Notes: generated from the sequence alone by a model not told the origin. A stretch of 64,000 nt of DNA from Hymenolepis diminuta (GCA_900708905.1 CAADRB010000024.1:2113138-2177137); one strand, 5' to 3'. Shown: positions 1 to 11,506, counted from the stretch's first letter. Made by a program: numbers and translations.

Positions 1-25
1 ATAGTCGCTTAAAGTTGCACACCTG

Positions 26-2700
26 ATGATGTTGTCTCGATTATCACAAACTTTGCTACGTACCAATCTTGGGTCACTCACTAAGTTATCTGTTGCTTCT
101 TATCACGCGAATGTTATTGATCACTATGAAAACCCCAGAAATGTTGGAACTCTTGATAAGAACAAGAAAAATGTCGGAACTGGTCTCGTAGGAGCTCCTG
201 CATGCGGTGATGTGATGAAAATGCAAATTGAGGTAAGGTTCACTTTATTTATTAATATATCACCCTTGATTGTTGTCTACACGGTTTTTTTATTTATTAT
301 TGATTCTTTTCGGTTTATTAATCATATTCTGTTTTCATTAAAGGTTGATGATGAAGGCCGTATTGTGGATGCTAAATTCAAAACCTTCGGGTGTTGTTCT
401 GCTATTGCCTCTAGCTCCCTCGCCACTGAGTGGATAAAGGGAAAGACTCTCGATGAAGCTTCCAGTATTAAAAACACAGATATTGCAAAAGAACTTCGTC
501 TTCCCCCTATTAAACTGCACTGTTCTAGTAAGTTATCGATTTGTCTAGATATTTTACTTGTTAGTTGCATAAATATGTATAGTTAGTCAAATGGCTTTAT
601 TTGTATATGTTCTTTTGTACACGACCATTTCTTTGCGCTGTCATCTCAAATTGGTCACGCCCAAATAATTAGCTTTAAATTAAATAATTCCTTTTACATT
701 TTTAAATAATCTCTTATTCTGTGTCATTCCTTTTTTCGGTGTTGGTAGTTATTCGCAATTTAGTGCTTAAGTCTGCAGGTTTTGAGATAAAGTTTGAGCA
801 TCCGTTGGAGAAGAAATGCTTAGTATTCACTTCCTTTTCATCCCTAACGTATATGCTAATGCTGTTCGATTGAGTTTCGTCAGGGCTAAGCGCCATTTTT
901 AAATGTCCTGAATCTAGAATATTACGTCACGTGATCGTTCTGTTTGGCTGGCTCCTTTTTCGGAATGCGACTTAGACAGAAGTCGTCGTCACGTATTGAA
1001 TGGCTTATAGATGTTATCTATCATTGTTCATTATCGTGTTCATGCGACTAATTACCATTTCTTACTTACTTTGGTAGTGCTTATATTAAATTAACCAAAG
1101 AAAAGTGTCAAACAACCTAGCACGTGATGAACTATTTACCATTAAATGTAGAGGGTCAAATCAATCTTCACTGATTGGCCCGTCGTTTGACCAATCATGT
1201 ATAGTACAACATAATAACTACGACTATTTCCACGATGCACTTTTTTCAAATTTGTCTATATTTTCTGTACCCACCATTATCAGATCCGAGTCATCTTTAG
1301 TGTCGGATACCNNNNNNNNNNNNNNNNNNNNNNNNNNNNNNNNNNNNNNNNNNNNNNNNNNNNNNNNNNNNNNNNNNNNNNNNNNNNNNNNNNNNNNNNN
1401 NNNNNNNNNNNNNNNNNNNNNNNNNNNNNNNNNNNNNNNNNNNNNNNNNNNNNNNNNNNNNNNNNNNNNNNNNNNNNNNNNNNNNNNNNNNNNNNNNNNN
1501 NNNNNNNNNNNNNNNNNNNNNNNNNNNNNNNNNNNNNNNNNNNNNNNNNNNNNNNNNNNNNNNNNNNNNNNNNNNNNNNNNNNNNNNNNNNNNNNNNNNN
1601 NNNNNNNNNNNNNNNNNNNNNNNNNNNNNNNNNNNNNNNNNNNNNNNNNNNNNNNNNNNNNNNNNNNNNNNNNNNNNNNNNNNNNNNNNNNNNNNNNNNN
1701 NNNNNNNNNNNNNNNNNNNNNNNNNNNNNNNNNNNNNNNNNNNNNNNNNNNNNNNNNNNNNNNNNNNNNNNNNNNNNNNNNNNNNNNNNNNNNNNNNNNN
1801 NNNNNNNNNNNNNNNNNNNNNNNNNNNNNNNNNNNNNNNNNNNNNNNNNNNNNNNNNNNNNNNNNNNNNNNNNNNNNNNNNNNNNNNNNNNNNNNNNNNN
1901 NNNNNNNNNNNNNNNNNNNNNNNNNNNNNNNNNNNNNNNNNNNNNNNNNNNNNNNNNNNNNNNNNNNNNNNNNNNNNNNNNNNNNNNNNNNNNNTAATAA
2001 GATATAAAATTATTAATAATCATCCTCCGAAGAATCGCTCTATTTCCATGTAATGCGGCTCATAAGAATTATGACACTGTTATGAAATCCCTTTCCCTCT
2101 TTATTTTTATTTAATGGAGAAGACGTATTTCTAAGCGCGATCGAGGCAATGCAATGTGTTGAAGATACTATAACTTAGTCTCCACTTATGTTAGAAAGTA
2201 GACGGAGCAAGTGGCATCTTTTCCACAGATAGCTGATAAGTGTATCTGAGTAGAATAAGTATGTATTTTAGATTGGACATGGAGAAGCTTACTGTGTTGG
2301 AGTTAGATGGCTATTACAGTTGGATAAGCAAGGCGGAACAGTCAGTTCATAAATGGAAGAGCACTGGTTACTTTATAAGAAGGTCTGGAAATGGCTCGGG
2401 TAATATCTAATCATTAAAGTAAAATCACCATATTTAGACAAAGCTATTTTTTGGTGGTTAATAATTAGCAGTTATGAATTACTTCCTTGATATTTTAACA
2501 TTATTGATAGGCAAATGGTTAGATTATGAATGTGGATTGAGTTTTCTGATTTAAATGTTTCTTTTGTAGTGTTGGCTCAAGATGCAGTCAAAGCAGCGAT
2601 TTCCGACCTCAAGGCAAAGCAAGAGGTAGAGGATTCCCAAATCACTTCCCAGCAGGAGCAATCACAGTCCACTTCACCAGAGGCTACTGTGTCCAAGTAG
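26..2700 (+). CDS. ISCU: Iron-sulfur cluster assembly scaffold ISCU, mitochondrial (3 exons)
   Basis: Exons 26-232, 344-527 and 2570-2700 join in phase (GT-AG introns) to a 173-residue protein. ISCU is the scaffold on which NFS1, frataxin and ferredoxin build [2Fe-2S] clusters in the mitochondrial matrix. Residues 1-25 are Arg/Ser/Leu-rich with no acidic residue, a plausible mitochondrial presequence. The body follows the family closely: HYENPRNVG (33-41), APACGD (57-62), KTFGC (82-86), SSLATEW (93-99), and LPPIKLHC (122-129), which holds the Hsp70-binding LPPVK-type site. Cluster ligands Cys60, Asp62, Cys86, His128 and Cys129 are all present. Oddities are Cys87 where the family has Gly, and a Ser/Gln-rich C-terminal tail of about 25 residues, longer than in human ISCU. 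The second intron (528-2569) contains an assembly gap, but the exons on either side join correctly. The identification is secure; the start is the first ATG of the frame and an ATG follows at once. Confidence 0.96.
1312..1994. other. Assembly gap inside ISCU intron 2
   Basis: 683 Ns. The flanks (ending GTGTCGGATACC, resuming TAATAAGATATAA) do not carry the palindromic motif seen at the other two gaps, so this gap has a different or unknown cause. Confidence 0.99.
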
Positions 2701-2743
2701 TTTGTATGATGTTCCCCATGAATCCCCTTTCCTCATCAATTTG

Positions 2744-2749
2744 AATAAA
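2744..2749 (+). terminator. Polyadenylation signal of ISCU
   Basis: Canonical AATAAA 44 nt after the ISCU stop codon, on the same strand; a T-rich stretch follows downstream. Confidence 0.6.
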
Positions 2750-5109
2750 CACATACTACTTAAATTATATCAGCATTAGATGCTTCTGTTTAAATACTTT
2801 TTGTAATTTCTCTTGAATCGTAACTGGGAGCTTGTTTTAAATTTTTTTATCGTACATCTGTTCATGCTGCTTCGTTGCTATTAGATATATTGTCGATAAG
2901 GATTTCATGGTCTTCTGATTTTCCTGCACGCATTAAGAAGGTATTTCTTCTTATATTGATAGTAACACCATGAAAGCATTAGCTGAATGCCCAGATAGGG
3001 TATTTAGGATACCAAGAGTTATTTAATTACTTTTCATGATGAATGCTCTAGATTTTGTATTTTTAAAGAGTTTATTTTCCCGTTGCCAAAAGTTTTGGAA
3101 TTGCTTAAAAGAAACGTAATATAATTTAAGAGAGGAACGTGTAGAATTCTAGAACTTTCTAGATCTGTCATATTTTACTATACCGGGTCACAGATGTGAA
3201 TGCTACTGTTATTAACTCATAGTAAGGTGTTTTTCATGCGTAACCTATGGATAAGTGTGAATGAAATTGGGAAATTATCCCTTATTATTAAGCTAAGTAG
3301 CTACAGAAAACTGCTGTCTCTTTATTCGAGATTTGTTACTACATGCGGTTTAAATTCAGAAATTGGCTTGTATTATTTTAAAGCGAAAGCAGACGGTAAT
3401 ACTCAAAGAGGATTTTGTTCTGTAGATAATTCATCTGGCCCCATTCTGAATAATTAATACTACTTAAATTACTTATCCAGCCATTAAAGTGATTAGAAGA
3501 CGATAAGTGTAATTTACTTATATCGAGAATTTACTGTGATATTTTGCAATATTAGAAAAGAAAGGCTGGTTGAGGCGTTTTATTGAGTACTTAAAAACAA
3601 AAGAGATTGTATATGTGAGCTCGATGAAGTGGATGTAAAGGGCACCGTGGGTGTGTTGCTAATGTACATGGCTAATAACAAAGGAATTGGGGTATATGGG
3701 TTACACCTTTGGGAGAGTCCATCTGAATTGATTGGCTGAGCCTTGGCTATGGTGACATTCTCGAGGCGCTGGTGAAAGTCGGCCTGAACTAATCGACTGA
3801 AGTGACTAGGTGTGATAGAATTCGTAGCTATCTTAGAAAACATGTTATTATAAAGTGATACAATTTGTCAGGGAAAGATCGAATTACTTAAGGAATTAGG
3901 GAACTATTACAGATGTATCATGAACTACGGGCAAAATTTTCTTGAGAAACCATGGCGAATATGTCTAGGTCACGATTAGCATGTCGTGTTAATTGCAACT
4001 GCTTAGAAATATAAACAGGGTACATTTGACGACAGGGGGAAGTTAATCATACTCAAGTGTTTACGTCTCACTGAGAACCCGAATATCACAAAGTGGAGGG
4101 CTTAACAGTACTCATCTTGAAGGATGCAGATATATGATGAAGATTAACTCATTGCGTTATGCCAATTCATCACTAACCAGTTGAAACCAGTGCAGATGCA
4201 CATCATATGGAATACATTTCGTTACCTTTGACTTGAAATATGTACACAGTTCCTGCCACACAACCGGCTAACATTGAAATAAAATTGAATAGTTCATTTT
4301 GATGATTTCTTCCCATTTATCTTATTGGGTTATTATACAAGACTGAAATTTAATGAAGATGCAGATTTAATAGAAGTTGAATCGAACATGTTCGATATAT
4401 CTGAGCAAATATTACTGGCTTTGTTCTTCGTGCACTGAATTCAGTCTCGCTATTACTACCATCTCTGATGATTTCTGCAACGCCGAAAACAAAAATAGCT
4501 TCAGTTTCTCAACAGACAGTGGATTACTCAATTCTTTACAAAATGTTTGAGGGCTTATCCACAGAAAAAGTTCTTTCTGCAAAAATTGAGGCTAAATGTC
4601 TTCTGATGTTATTAAATCACATCTAAAATTATTGTTTCTTCATATTCTTCTGAAAATTCTACTCAATCTCCGATCGTACTTGTCTCTCCTAAGGTGCTTC
4701 CAACTACAACTCTTGTTCAGACAGCCAATGGTGACATGTAGTTGAACCTTTCAGTCGCAGATGATGTGAAAGCAACGAATCTCATGCACTCTGGAATCTT
4801 TCTTACCTAAAGTCATTCCGGCAGGACCTGCCTCCAAGCTTACCATGCCCAAGCAACAACCAGTACCCACATTCTGTCTGCTTGGTGGCCAGACGTATCA
4901 CATATGCCTCCTAGAAGGACATGAGGAAGGTTATCATACTTTTGCCTCCTCTAGAACTACCAAGATCAAGTCTCCAAGATGTCTTGGTCAGTGTAACCAC
5001 ATTCAAGCTAAATCCATACTTGTTTGCAGTCCTGAGCAATCAGCACTGGTAGATGATGAATGCAAGTGACCCAAGGAAATTGGTCTTGATAAACTTGTTT
5101 CCCTCTTCA
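2750..5109. other. Intergenic, no supported gene
   Basis: AT-rich sequence after ISCU. Open frames at 3200-3457 (+), 3580-3843 (-) and 4845-5069 (+) have no recognisable domain and no convincing splice context. The last 600 bp are richer in GC and lie directly before the integrase relic, so they may be further decayed retroelement sequence. Confidence 0.5.
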
Positions 5110-5616
5110 AAGAAATGTGGTCGCACAAAGTGTAGACGAGGCTGAACAAACGGCCGCACACATTTCTTCCAAAGATCCCTTTATGTACTCTCAAGCTAAA
5201 GTTCTCTGGTCTCACACTGATTTCACTCTTGATGGACCTATACAAGGAAACTCTCATCTTATCCTGGTGGATTCATATTCAAAGTGGCCTGAGATTATAC
5301 CCATTAAGTCTACCACAACCGGTGCCATCATTAACAACCTCCTGCAGGTATTCGCCAACCAAGTCATGCCGAAGGTTATTGCGTCCAGAAATGTCACCCA
5401 GTTCTCTTCTATACTCGAGTTGAGGCATTTTGCCGTGGTTTAAATATCCCCCTTTTAAACTCTCCGCCTACCCCCAATGGTCCGGGTGAACTTGTTGGCA
5501 ATGTAAAAGGGCAACATCTTGTGTCACAAGGAAAGGAAAAAGTGGAATTACCGGACAGTGCCCTATGCTGGTGTTCAAATCTGGTGCGCCAAAGCAAACA
5601 TCTCTGTTCTCAGTAG
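5110..5616 (+). pseudogene. Decayed Ty3/gypsy retrotransposon integrase fragment
   Basis: Two overlapping reading frames carry the core of a retroviral-type integrase. Frame one (to 5443) has HTDF, then DGPIQGN and VDSYSKWPEI, the usual block around the first catalytic Asp, and then VTQFSS in the position of the SDNGTQF block. Frame two (about 5428-5616) continues with RGLNIPLLNSPP and a block resembling the SPPxHPxSNGxAER region with the third acidic residue, then stops. The copy is dead: the second catalytic Asp is replaced (ASRN instead of SDN), a frameshift separates the two parts, and zinc-finger, reverse transcriptase and RNase H regions are not recognisable upstream. No flanking LTRs were identified. 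The motif match to LTR-retrotransposon integrases is clear; the subfamily cannot be decided. Confidence 0.82.
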
Positions 5617-6840
5617 GCAACTGTAAACGGAACCAACGGAGATCTATCTGGATGCGTTATATATTCAAACCAAGGCATGAACTTAAGAATGACCATTAAA
5701 TTGTATAAGGAATGAGCAGTGAGGGTGAGTCCGTTCATTCTCATGCATATCCTGTCGGATACAAGTCCTGCTAATCAGCGTCCTCTGGCGTTATATGTAC
5801 TTGATAAAAAAATTCTCTCCGTGATTTTCAAGTAACGCTAAATCTGGTTAGTAGATCTCTTTTGGTTTAGAGATATCCCCATACAAGGCGAATGATATTT
5901 CTTAGGTCAACTGCATATGGCAGCTTTTCTCTTACAAGTGAAGACCGAAACTGGAGTCGGATATGGAGAACATTGGATAAGAGAGAAAAGGAACTAAGGG
6001 AAGGAGGATTAGATACTGGAAAATCACAAGTTTCAGCGCCGAGCAAGAGAAACAGGGTTCTATCGGTGAGGCCAAGTTAGAATACCCTTATTAGACTGAA
6101 TAGAACTATTAAATTGACGCCAGAAAAGTGATTAGCTTGATAAATCATTTTTTTATAATTCCATGGTCTAGAAAATGTAGCTTGCAAGATTTAACTGGTT
6201 TGAATTCTTGAGGGGGTAGAAGAATATTTTAAAATGTATATTATGCAGTAGTATCTAAACAGCGGGAAGAGGATACGAGGCAACAGAATGAAATGAATGT
6301 TAAGGAATCAAAAGGGTCTCTAGATGTAGAAGAATTCAGTTCGTCTGATTACTTAACTGATCTCTCCACGTCCCTCGAAATGTACCCATCCATATTAGTT
6401 ATAATCCGTTTGCATAAATGGATGGTTAGAAATGGATTAACAAAGCAATTTACCTTTATTGAATAAAAGGCAAGCAATCACAAATGTAAATTATTAAAAA
6501 AAGACGTACAAATAAATGAAATATTAATTGTTAAATATATAAAATTTGACCTGAGAAGAACAGAAAATATTAACTTTATATTTCAATTCGATTCAAAAAT
6601 AAGTATTTGCCTTAAAATGCTTCAATTACTCCAGAGTCCATTAAGGAAGTTACAATCATGAATTCCTGACATGGTTGCTCCACTTTACGATGATCAGTCA
6701 CCATCATTGACTTAAACAACTGAACTACGTTTTTCGTATCGGCCAAAGTGGGTGCGTTTTTCATGAATAAAAATGTTCTCTAGGTCCCCTCCACATCACT
6801 AACCTAAGTCACATGGGTAACTGCGAAAGAGACCCCGCAC
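5617..6840. other. Intergenic, nothing recognised
   Basis: AT-rich sequence after the integrase relic. The 62-codon frame at 5892-6080 (+) has low-complexity charged composition and no known motif. Confidence 0.5.
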
Positions 6841-7040
6841 ATGGCCTTGGATACTCTTGATATTCAGCGCGATCAACTATCAAAGTCCCACAGACGATCT
6901 CGGACGCCCAGTCTGAATGACAACCTTGTAAACGCATACATATACAGAGCACTGAATAAACACGGCCACGGCATCCGCACTATCACGCCTCAACATATTC
7001 CTCTCTTCTTCCCCGTGGTCCCCGATCCACTCTTTACGAT
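6841..7040 (+). CDS. Possible first exon of an unrecognised + strand gene
   Basis: An ATG frame starts at 6841 and encodes about 66 residues beginning MALDTLDIQRDQL, polar in the first half (Arg/Ser-rich SHRRSRTPS) and hydrophobic near the end. It runs to a donor-like GATCT|GTAAGG at 7040-7046, after which the frame becomes AT-rich and closes at 7176. The higher GC content than the surroundings and the good donor site suggest an exon, but no partner exon is established. The frame at 7361-7579, behind a CTTTTTCAG acceptor, is one candidate. It overlaps an open frame on the other strand, so this is tentative. Confidence 0.22.
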
Positions 7041-7414
7041 CTGTAAGGTGATATTTCAACCAGAAAAATCAAACACAATTTCTTGTTATTATAGCGAAAA
7101 TTTATTGCAATTTAACTGGAATTATGTGCTGAATAACGTAATTCATAGTAGTTCATGTGAACGATTTAAGGAATAAGCATTATTTTCAATAATAATGGGA
7201 AGAAAACATAAAATAAAATATAAATTTCTCAAGGGAAAATACTTAATAATTATTCACTATTATATTTTCACCTTGGTACCTCCCCATTTACTTCTTATTC
7301 GAGTTCCCTAGAAGTTCTTCTTTTGGTTCCGTATTCCTACATGGCGATTTGTCCCTTTTTCAGGGACTTATTCGGGCGATTGATGCGACTTCGATCTGCT
7401 TCTTCTTACCATTA

Positions 7415-7714
7415 TTATTGCCATCGGAGATTTTCCATCAGGTTTTGGATGAGCAGCAGTCCAAAAGTCTCGGCTACAGCTTTTACCCTGCTTATGATGG
7501 CTCCCTTTCCCTTTTCGTAGCACCTGTCCATTTCCTTTCGCTTTGCATGCCTGTCAAAGCACAAAACACTCATCATTAATTGCGAAGCCAAATCGCCATT
7601 CTCCGTCCTTTTGATAGCCTTCAGTTTTGATTCAAGTTTCGATTCACTGACCATTGCATAATTAGTCCCCCTTCTTTCTGTAACACGTTCGTGGAGATTT
7701 CCATTTTGCTTCAT
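7415..7714 (-). CDS. Hypothetical protein, 99 codons, unrecognised
   Basis: An ATG frame on the minus strand encodes 99 residues ending in two adjacent stop codons. The composition is that of a charged, helical protein, for example KAIKRTENGDLASQ, KRKEMDRCYEKGKG and AVAETFGLLLIQNL. I know no family that matches. The ATG lies only 16 bp from the LTR-like repeat at 7730-8096, so the frame could be the surviving 3' part of a gene cut by that insertion, or part of a transposon. The opposite strand is also open over most of this interval (7349-7579), so strand assignment is uncertain. Confidence 0.25.
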   Translation of the reverse strand: MKQNGNLHERVTERRGTNYAMVSESKLESKLKAIKRTENGDLASQLMMSVLCFDRHAKRKEMDRCYEKGKGAIISRVKAVAETFGLLLIQNLMENLRWQ

Positions 7715-7729
7715 TATCCTTCTTCGAAC

Positions 7730-8096
7730 TGGCTACTACACCAATATGTCTTCTTGCTACACCTAAGTAATCCTCCTAAGTAGTTCAAACAGCCTCTAGC
7801 AGAGTTCTCTATCATTAATTTACTCCCAAATTAGCTTAGCTATGCCCGAAATGGTAAGAACCAGAAAGGTGATGAGTGGAGAGAATTTACTGCTCACCTC
7901 CTTATTACTGTGAATCAAAAGCTTAGGCATTAAATACAAAACTAGGCTAGGCTGCAGGATCTTGATTGCTGATTGGTTGAGGAAGCCTCTACCCACACGC
8001 CGCGCTTGTTCTCTATGCGACCGGTTATATACCGCACTTTCCAGATGTTCCAGCGCACGTGATTCAATCAGCCTTGTTAGCATTGTGAACCCCACA
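7730..8096 (-). mobile_element. Solo-LTR-like repeat, family A copy 1
   Basis: A unit of about 367 bp found also at 10056-10425 (same orientation) and 23750-24103 (opposite). All copies share CCTCCTAAGTAGTTCAAA, GATTGGTTGAGGAAGC, a TATA-like GGTTATATACCGC, CACGTGATTCAATCAGCC and a terminal GTGAACCCCA. Read on the minus strand the unit begins TG, then has an E-box CACGTG and a TATATAACC box, and ends near CA, the order expected of an LTR promoter. This copy has a damaged outer end (TGGCTACTACACC) and no clear target duplication. Confidence 0.6.
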
Positions 8097-9056
8097 TTAC
8101 ACCCATTAATGAGAAAGTGGACAATTCGATGCTTTCAGAATTTAAACAAAGTAAGACTATTGATTTCTTGGTCATTTGCTTCGGTTTGACCCATATCTTC
8201 ACAATTCACCGGATTATTTTGCTATCGTTCGCGTTCAGACACTGTCACCTAATTAAAAATTGTTCGCTATTTTTGAATTGTCGTCGGCAGTAGTAATAAA
8301 ATTTATAATACAAAACAAATTAAACATTAAATGTAACACACAACGGAAAATTTTCAGCAAAAGGAGGAATTTATACACTGAAATGTGTGCATGCATGACT
8401 GACCGGAAAACAATTGAAAATTTTCATTTGTTATTGGTAGAAGGAGAAGTAAAGAATGCAAACTGCCCTGATGTGTTATTGAAGCGTAATCAGGCGAATC
8501 GAAGCATCTCATACGATATAAAATTAATTCTTTCGCAAAAGCTCTCTTAACTACCCCTCTTTTCTCCATTTTTAAATAATATTTGCTGCATTTTTTAATA
8601 TTGAAAACTATAAACGCCATTCTATGAAATGTTATAATTGAAAAATGCTCCATTTCTAACAACGCTAAAGAATTAATAACTGTAGTCGCGTATTGTATCA
8701 TAATATCTTGAAGGATTGCTCACTAAAGATTTCTCAAGTTAATTTTACTCGAAGACATTTTTTTGGGAAATTGTTTCTAAGTTCGAATGTCTTTGTAAAT
8801 TGAGCACAATGACTTCATTTCACCCTCAAAGCACAGCAGTAATTGATTGATTATTGATTCTTATTCGCCCTCCTCGTGATGTATCTGGTATTTCGCCTGT
8901 GTTTTCTTTCCACCCACCGACTTAATGACGAACCCTTGTCTCCTCTCGTTCTTCACTCTTTTTTCTGTTCTTCTTCTACCCCGACGTTTCTTGGCCTACG
9001 TCTCTCTCTCCCTCACTTCCACAAAATTCAGCGCCTGATGTATGGCATAATTTGAT
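8097..9056. other. Intergenic, no supported gene
   Basis: Frames at 8260-8550 (+) and 8354-8701 (-) overlap each other, are AT-driven and carry no motif. A pyrimidine-rich stretch lies at about 8925-9030. Confidence 0.5.
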
Positions 9057-9332
9057 CTATTCGCAATTCTTTGCATTCTGTTTCGGGCGTTGCAGCTTGG
9101 CAATGAGTCCTAACAGAAGATCCTCCAAATTCATACCGCTTTGCTGATTGATTATTGATCGCCTGAATACTTTTACCGATTTGTAACTTCGACCCCGACC
9201 AGTATCCTCCCCCTTCATTTTCATTAGTTTGTTGGCAAAATGAATACCCACTTTCAATTGGCTTTTCGTATCTCTCCTTAGCAAGTCTCTTAGCACTACT
9301 TTTAAGTCATTTGCAGTGATCTCATCGAGTAC
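9057..9332 (-). CDS. Open frame, possible exon of unrecognised gene
   Basis: The minus-strand frame is open for 91 codons after a TGA, with no ATG at its start, so if real it is an internal or terminal exon. It reads like a basic, helical protein: DEITANDLKVVLRDLLRRD, then HFANKLMKMKGEDTGRGRS, then MNLEDLLLGLIAKLQ near the stop. No family is recognised. It lies on the same strand as the 7415-7714 frame 1.3 kb away, and both could belong to one gene interrupted by the LTR-like insertion. No splice joining them was found. Confidence 0.25.
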   Translation of the reverse strand, partial: VLDEITANDLKVVLRDLLRRDTKSQLKVGIHFANKLMKMKGEDTGRGRSYKSVKVFRRSIINQQSGMNLEDLLLGLIAKLQRPKQNAKNCE

Positions 9333-10055
9333 TCAATGCAGAAATTTTACTGGGTTATGTTATATCCGTTCTCGGAAGCCACGGAAACTTCGAACTAAGT
9401 AGAGACATTGAAAATTGATTTCATATTTTCGAAGCAAAATTAATCAATTAATATTTTTTTATAAAATTAAACGAGCGAGTTGTTTGAATTATTCAGAAGC
9501 ACTCGTCTCCAGTACCTTAAATTAACGGCGGCAGAATAGAAGTACTCGAGTTGTGGCCTTGAGTTTTGTATGACGCTCCCTGCTGATCCTTGTACTGATC
9601 AGAACTTCAACCTCTTGATTAAACTTAAGTAAATAAAAAACAAAATTCAATGGTTAATTATAATGAACAGTAATTTTTTTACTTCATTTACTGAACTCTA
9701 AATTTATGTCATAATTCGTAGGAAGAATTCCTTAGAGAGAAAAAAGTCGGTTTTACTTACAGGAATAAATTGTAATGATGCTTTTTTTCTAAAATTTTGA
9801 GGCCAAATGAGTTCTTTCACTACAAATTGAGATACCGTTGTGAGGCAAATGGAAGATGGAAGACGGAAAAGTTTCGATTATGAGCAAAAGCTGCTTTTGC
9901 ACAGTCGATAGGGTAGCAGCATCCAGAAATTCGAAACGACGCAGCTGAAAATACTAAAATTATTTTGAAGTTAGTCTCATTTATAATGGACTGGTACAAT
10001 TTTTACAACGTGGAAGTTGAAGACTAATGCATTTGCATTTTATGCTGCTCGCATC
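9333..10055. other. Intergenic, nothing recognised
   Basis: AT-rich sequence between the open frame at 9057-9332 and the second family A repeat. Confidence 0.5.
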
Positions 10056-10425
10056 TGTAGCGGATGCTACACCAATAAATCTTTTTGCTACACCTGAGTA
10101 ATCCTCCTAAGTAGTTCAAATGGCCTCTAGCAGAGTCCTCTATTATCAATTTACTCCCAAATTACCTAGGCTATGCTCAAAGTAGCGAGAACAAGCAATG
10201 TGTTGAGTGGAGAGGGTTTACTACTCACTTTTATGCATCGTTGTCGAAAGCTCAGTCATTAAATACAAAATCACGCTAGGCTGCCGGGATCTTGATTACT
10301 GATTGGTTGAGGAAGCTTCTGCCCACACGTCCGCGCTTGTTCTCTACGTGACCGGTTATATACCGCATTTTCCAGAAGTTCCAGCGCACGTGATTCAATC
10401 AGCCTTGTTAGCATTGTGAACCCCA
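10056..10425 (-). mobile_element. Solo-LTR-like repeat, family A copy 2
   Basis: The best preserved copy, 370 bp with TG...CA ends on the strand given (TGTAGCGGATGC at the left, GTGAACCCCA at the right). It carries the same internal blocks as copies 1 and 3, including GACCGGTTATATACCGC and GCGCACGTGATTC. No internal retrotransposon coding region flanks it, consistent with a solo LTR left by recombination. No exact target duplication is visible. Confidence 0.62.
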
Positions 10426-11040
10426 TCATTTTCTCACTCGTTTTAATGTACGATCATTTAAATCCTCCCAATTAGTCTCCGAATGAACAGCGCATCGATG
10501 AAACTTTACAATACTTTTGCTAATACATTGTTATCTTAATAATTTTTCCCGTGACAAAACAAAAATGCAGTTTTAACCACTGGAAAATATCAGAATACAA
10601 GAAATTAAATTTTCCATGGTATGTAACTGCTAACCGAAAGGCTGGAATGGCCATAGACCATAGAAAGTTTGGAGTGAAACGAAATGCGTCTAAAATATTT
10701 GCAGGCAGTTGATCAGCAAATGACTTCTTATTTACGGAAGAGTGAAATGTATAAAAGCGGATGACATTTGCTCACTAGAGATATCGCTGAAAATTTGATA
10801 AACGATGCATTCATTTAGCCTAGATAAGGAGAGGAGTGTCGAGAGGGAGTAGGTAGCAAAGCCTGGTTGTTCACATTTCACTTAATTGAAATACGCAGCA
10901 AGTTCAAATGTTTCGGAATTCAACTTTTTCATTTGAAGACAAAGTTAGGTGATAAATTAATTTTCCATATGTTCGGAGTTTATAGAAAAGTTGATAAAAT
11001 TGAGCGATATGCGGAAAAACGGTGAGTGAACTTATTTCCT
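10426..11040. other. Intergenic, nothing recognised
   Basis: AT-rich sequence with no open frame or repeat I can support. Confidence 0.5.
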
Positions 11041-11243
11041 CTATCGGCGTTGAAATGGCAGAATGATCTTAATAATTTGTTTTAAACTAAAAGCATCATA
11101 ATATTGTTGTACTTCCTTTGAATGCCCGAGTTTTGTAGGTGTGGGGACAGCGAATATGGTACCACCAATTAGAGTGGATGCTGTGAATAGACCGATGGAC
11201 AGCACTGAGAGTATTGAACGGAAATTCAAGTTTGAAGGAGTAT
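11041..11243 (-). CDS. Possible exon encoding a hydrophobic segment
   Basis: The minus-strand frame follows an acceptor-like ATCTCTTAG and reads HTPSNLNFRSILSVL, SIGLFTASTLIGGTIFAVP, then a polar stretch TPTKLGHSKEVQQYY, ending at a stop near 11041. The hydrophobic run of about 22 residues could be a membrane helix or signal. There is no ATG at the start of the frame. The segment belongs to a diverged tandem duplication, and in the second copy (11507-11650) the same frame is recognisable (ILSRLSTGPF, ILIGGTI) but ends in a stop. An exon duplication with one decayed copy is possible; no parent gene was found. Confidence 0.25.
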
Positions 11244-11247
11244 GACT
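11113..11247 (+). repeat. Diverged tandem duplication, unit 1
   Basis: Shares with unit 2 the blocks TTCCTTTGAATG, GTAGGTGTGG, ATGGTACCACCAATTAGA, GAGAGTAT and ATTCAAGTTTG in the same order and spacing, about 80 per cent alike by eye. The units start about 395 bp apart. Confidence 0.75.
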
Positions 11248-11506
11248 AAGAGATCATTTCATTAAACTCCCTCAAATTAATTTCCAACTTTTCCCTAACT
11301 CTGTTTTTGAATTTTGAACAAACCCAGTCCCCAAAACATCACCCTGCAAAACTCGCTCTTTCGCCTCCTTTTCAAAATCAATTATTCTAACTTTTCACCT
11401 GGTCATAGGGAAATGAACAAAATGTAATATCCTTTGCTCTCTTCTCCGCCCCCTCCCTCTAATATGGTCGCCGACCCTCTTATACTCACCGAGATGTAGC
11501 AATTTA

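Noticed and set aside
1105..2023. Long open frames on both strands across the first gap
   Set aside because: Their length is made of Ns; the real sequence on either side gives fewer than 70 codons without motif and lies in the ISCU intron.
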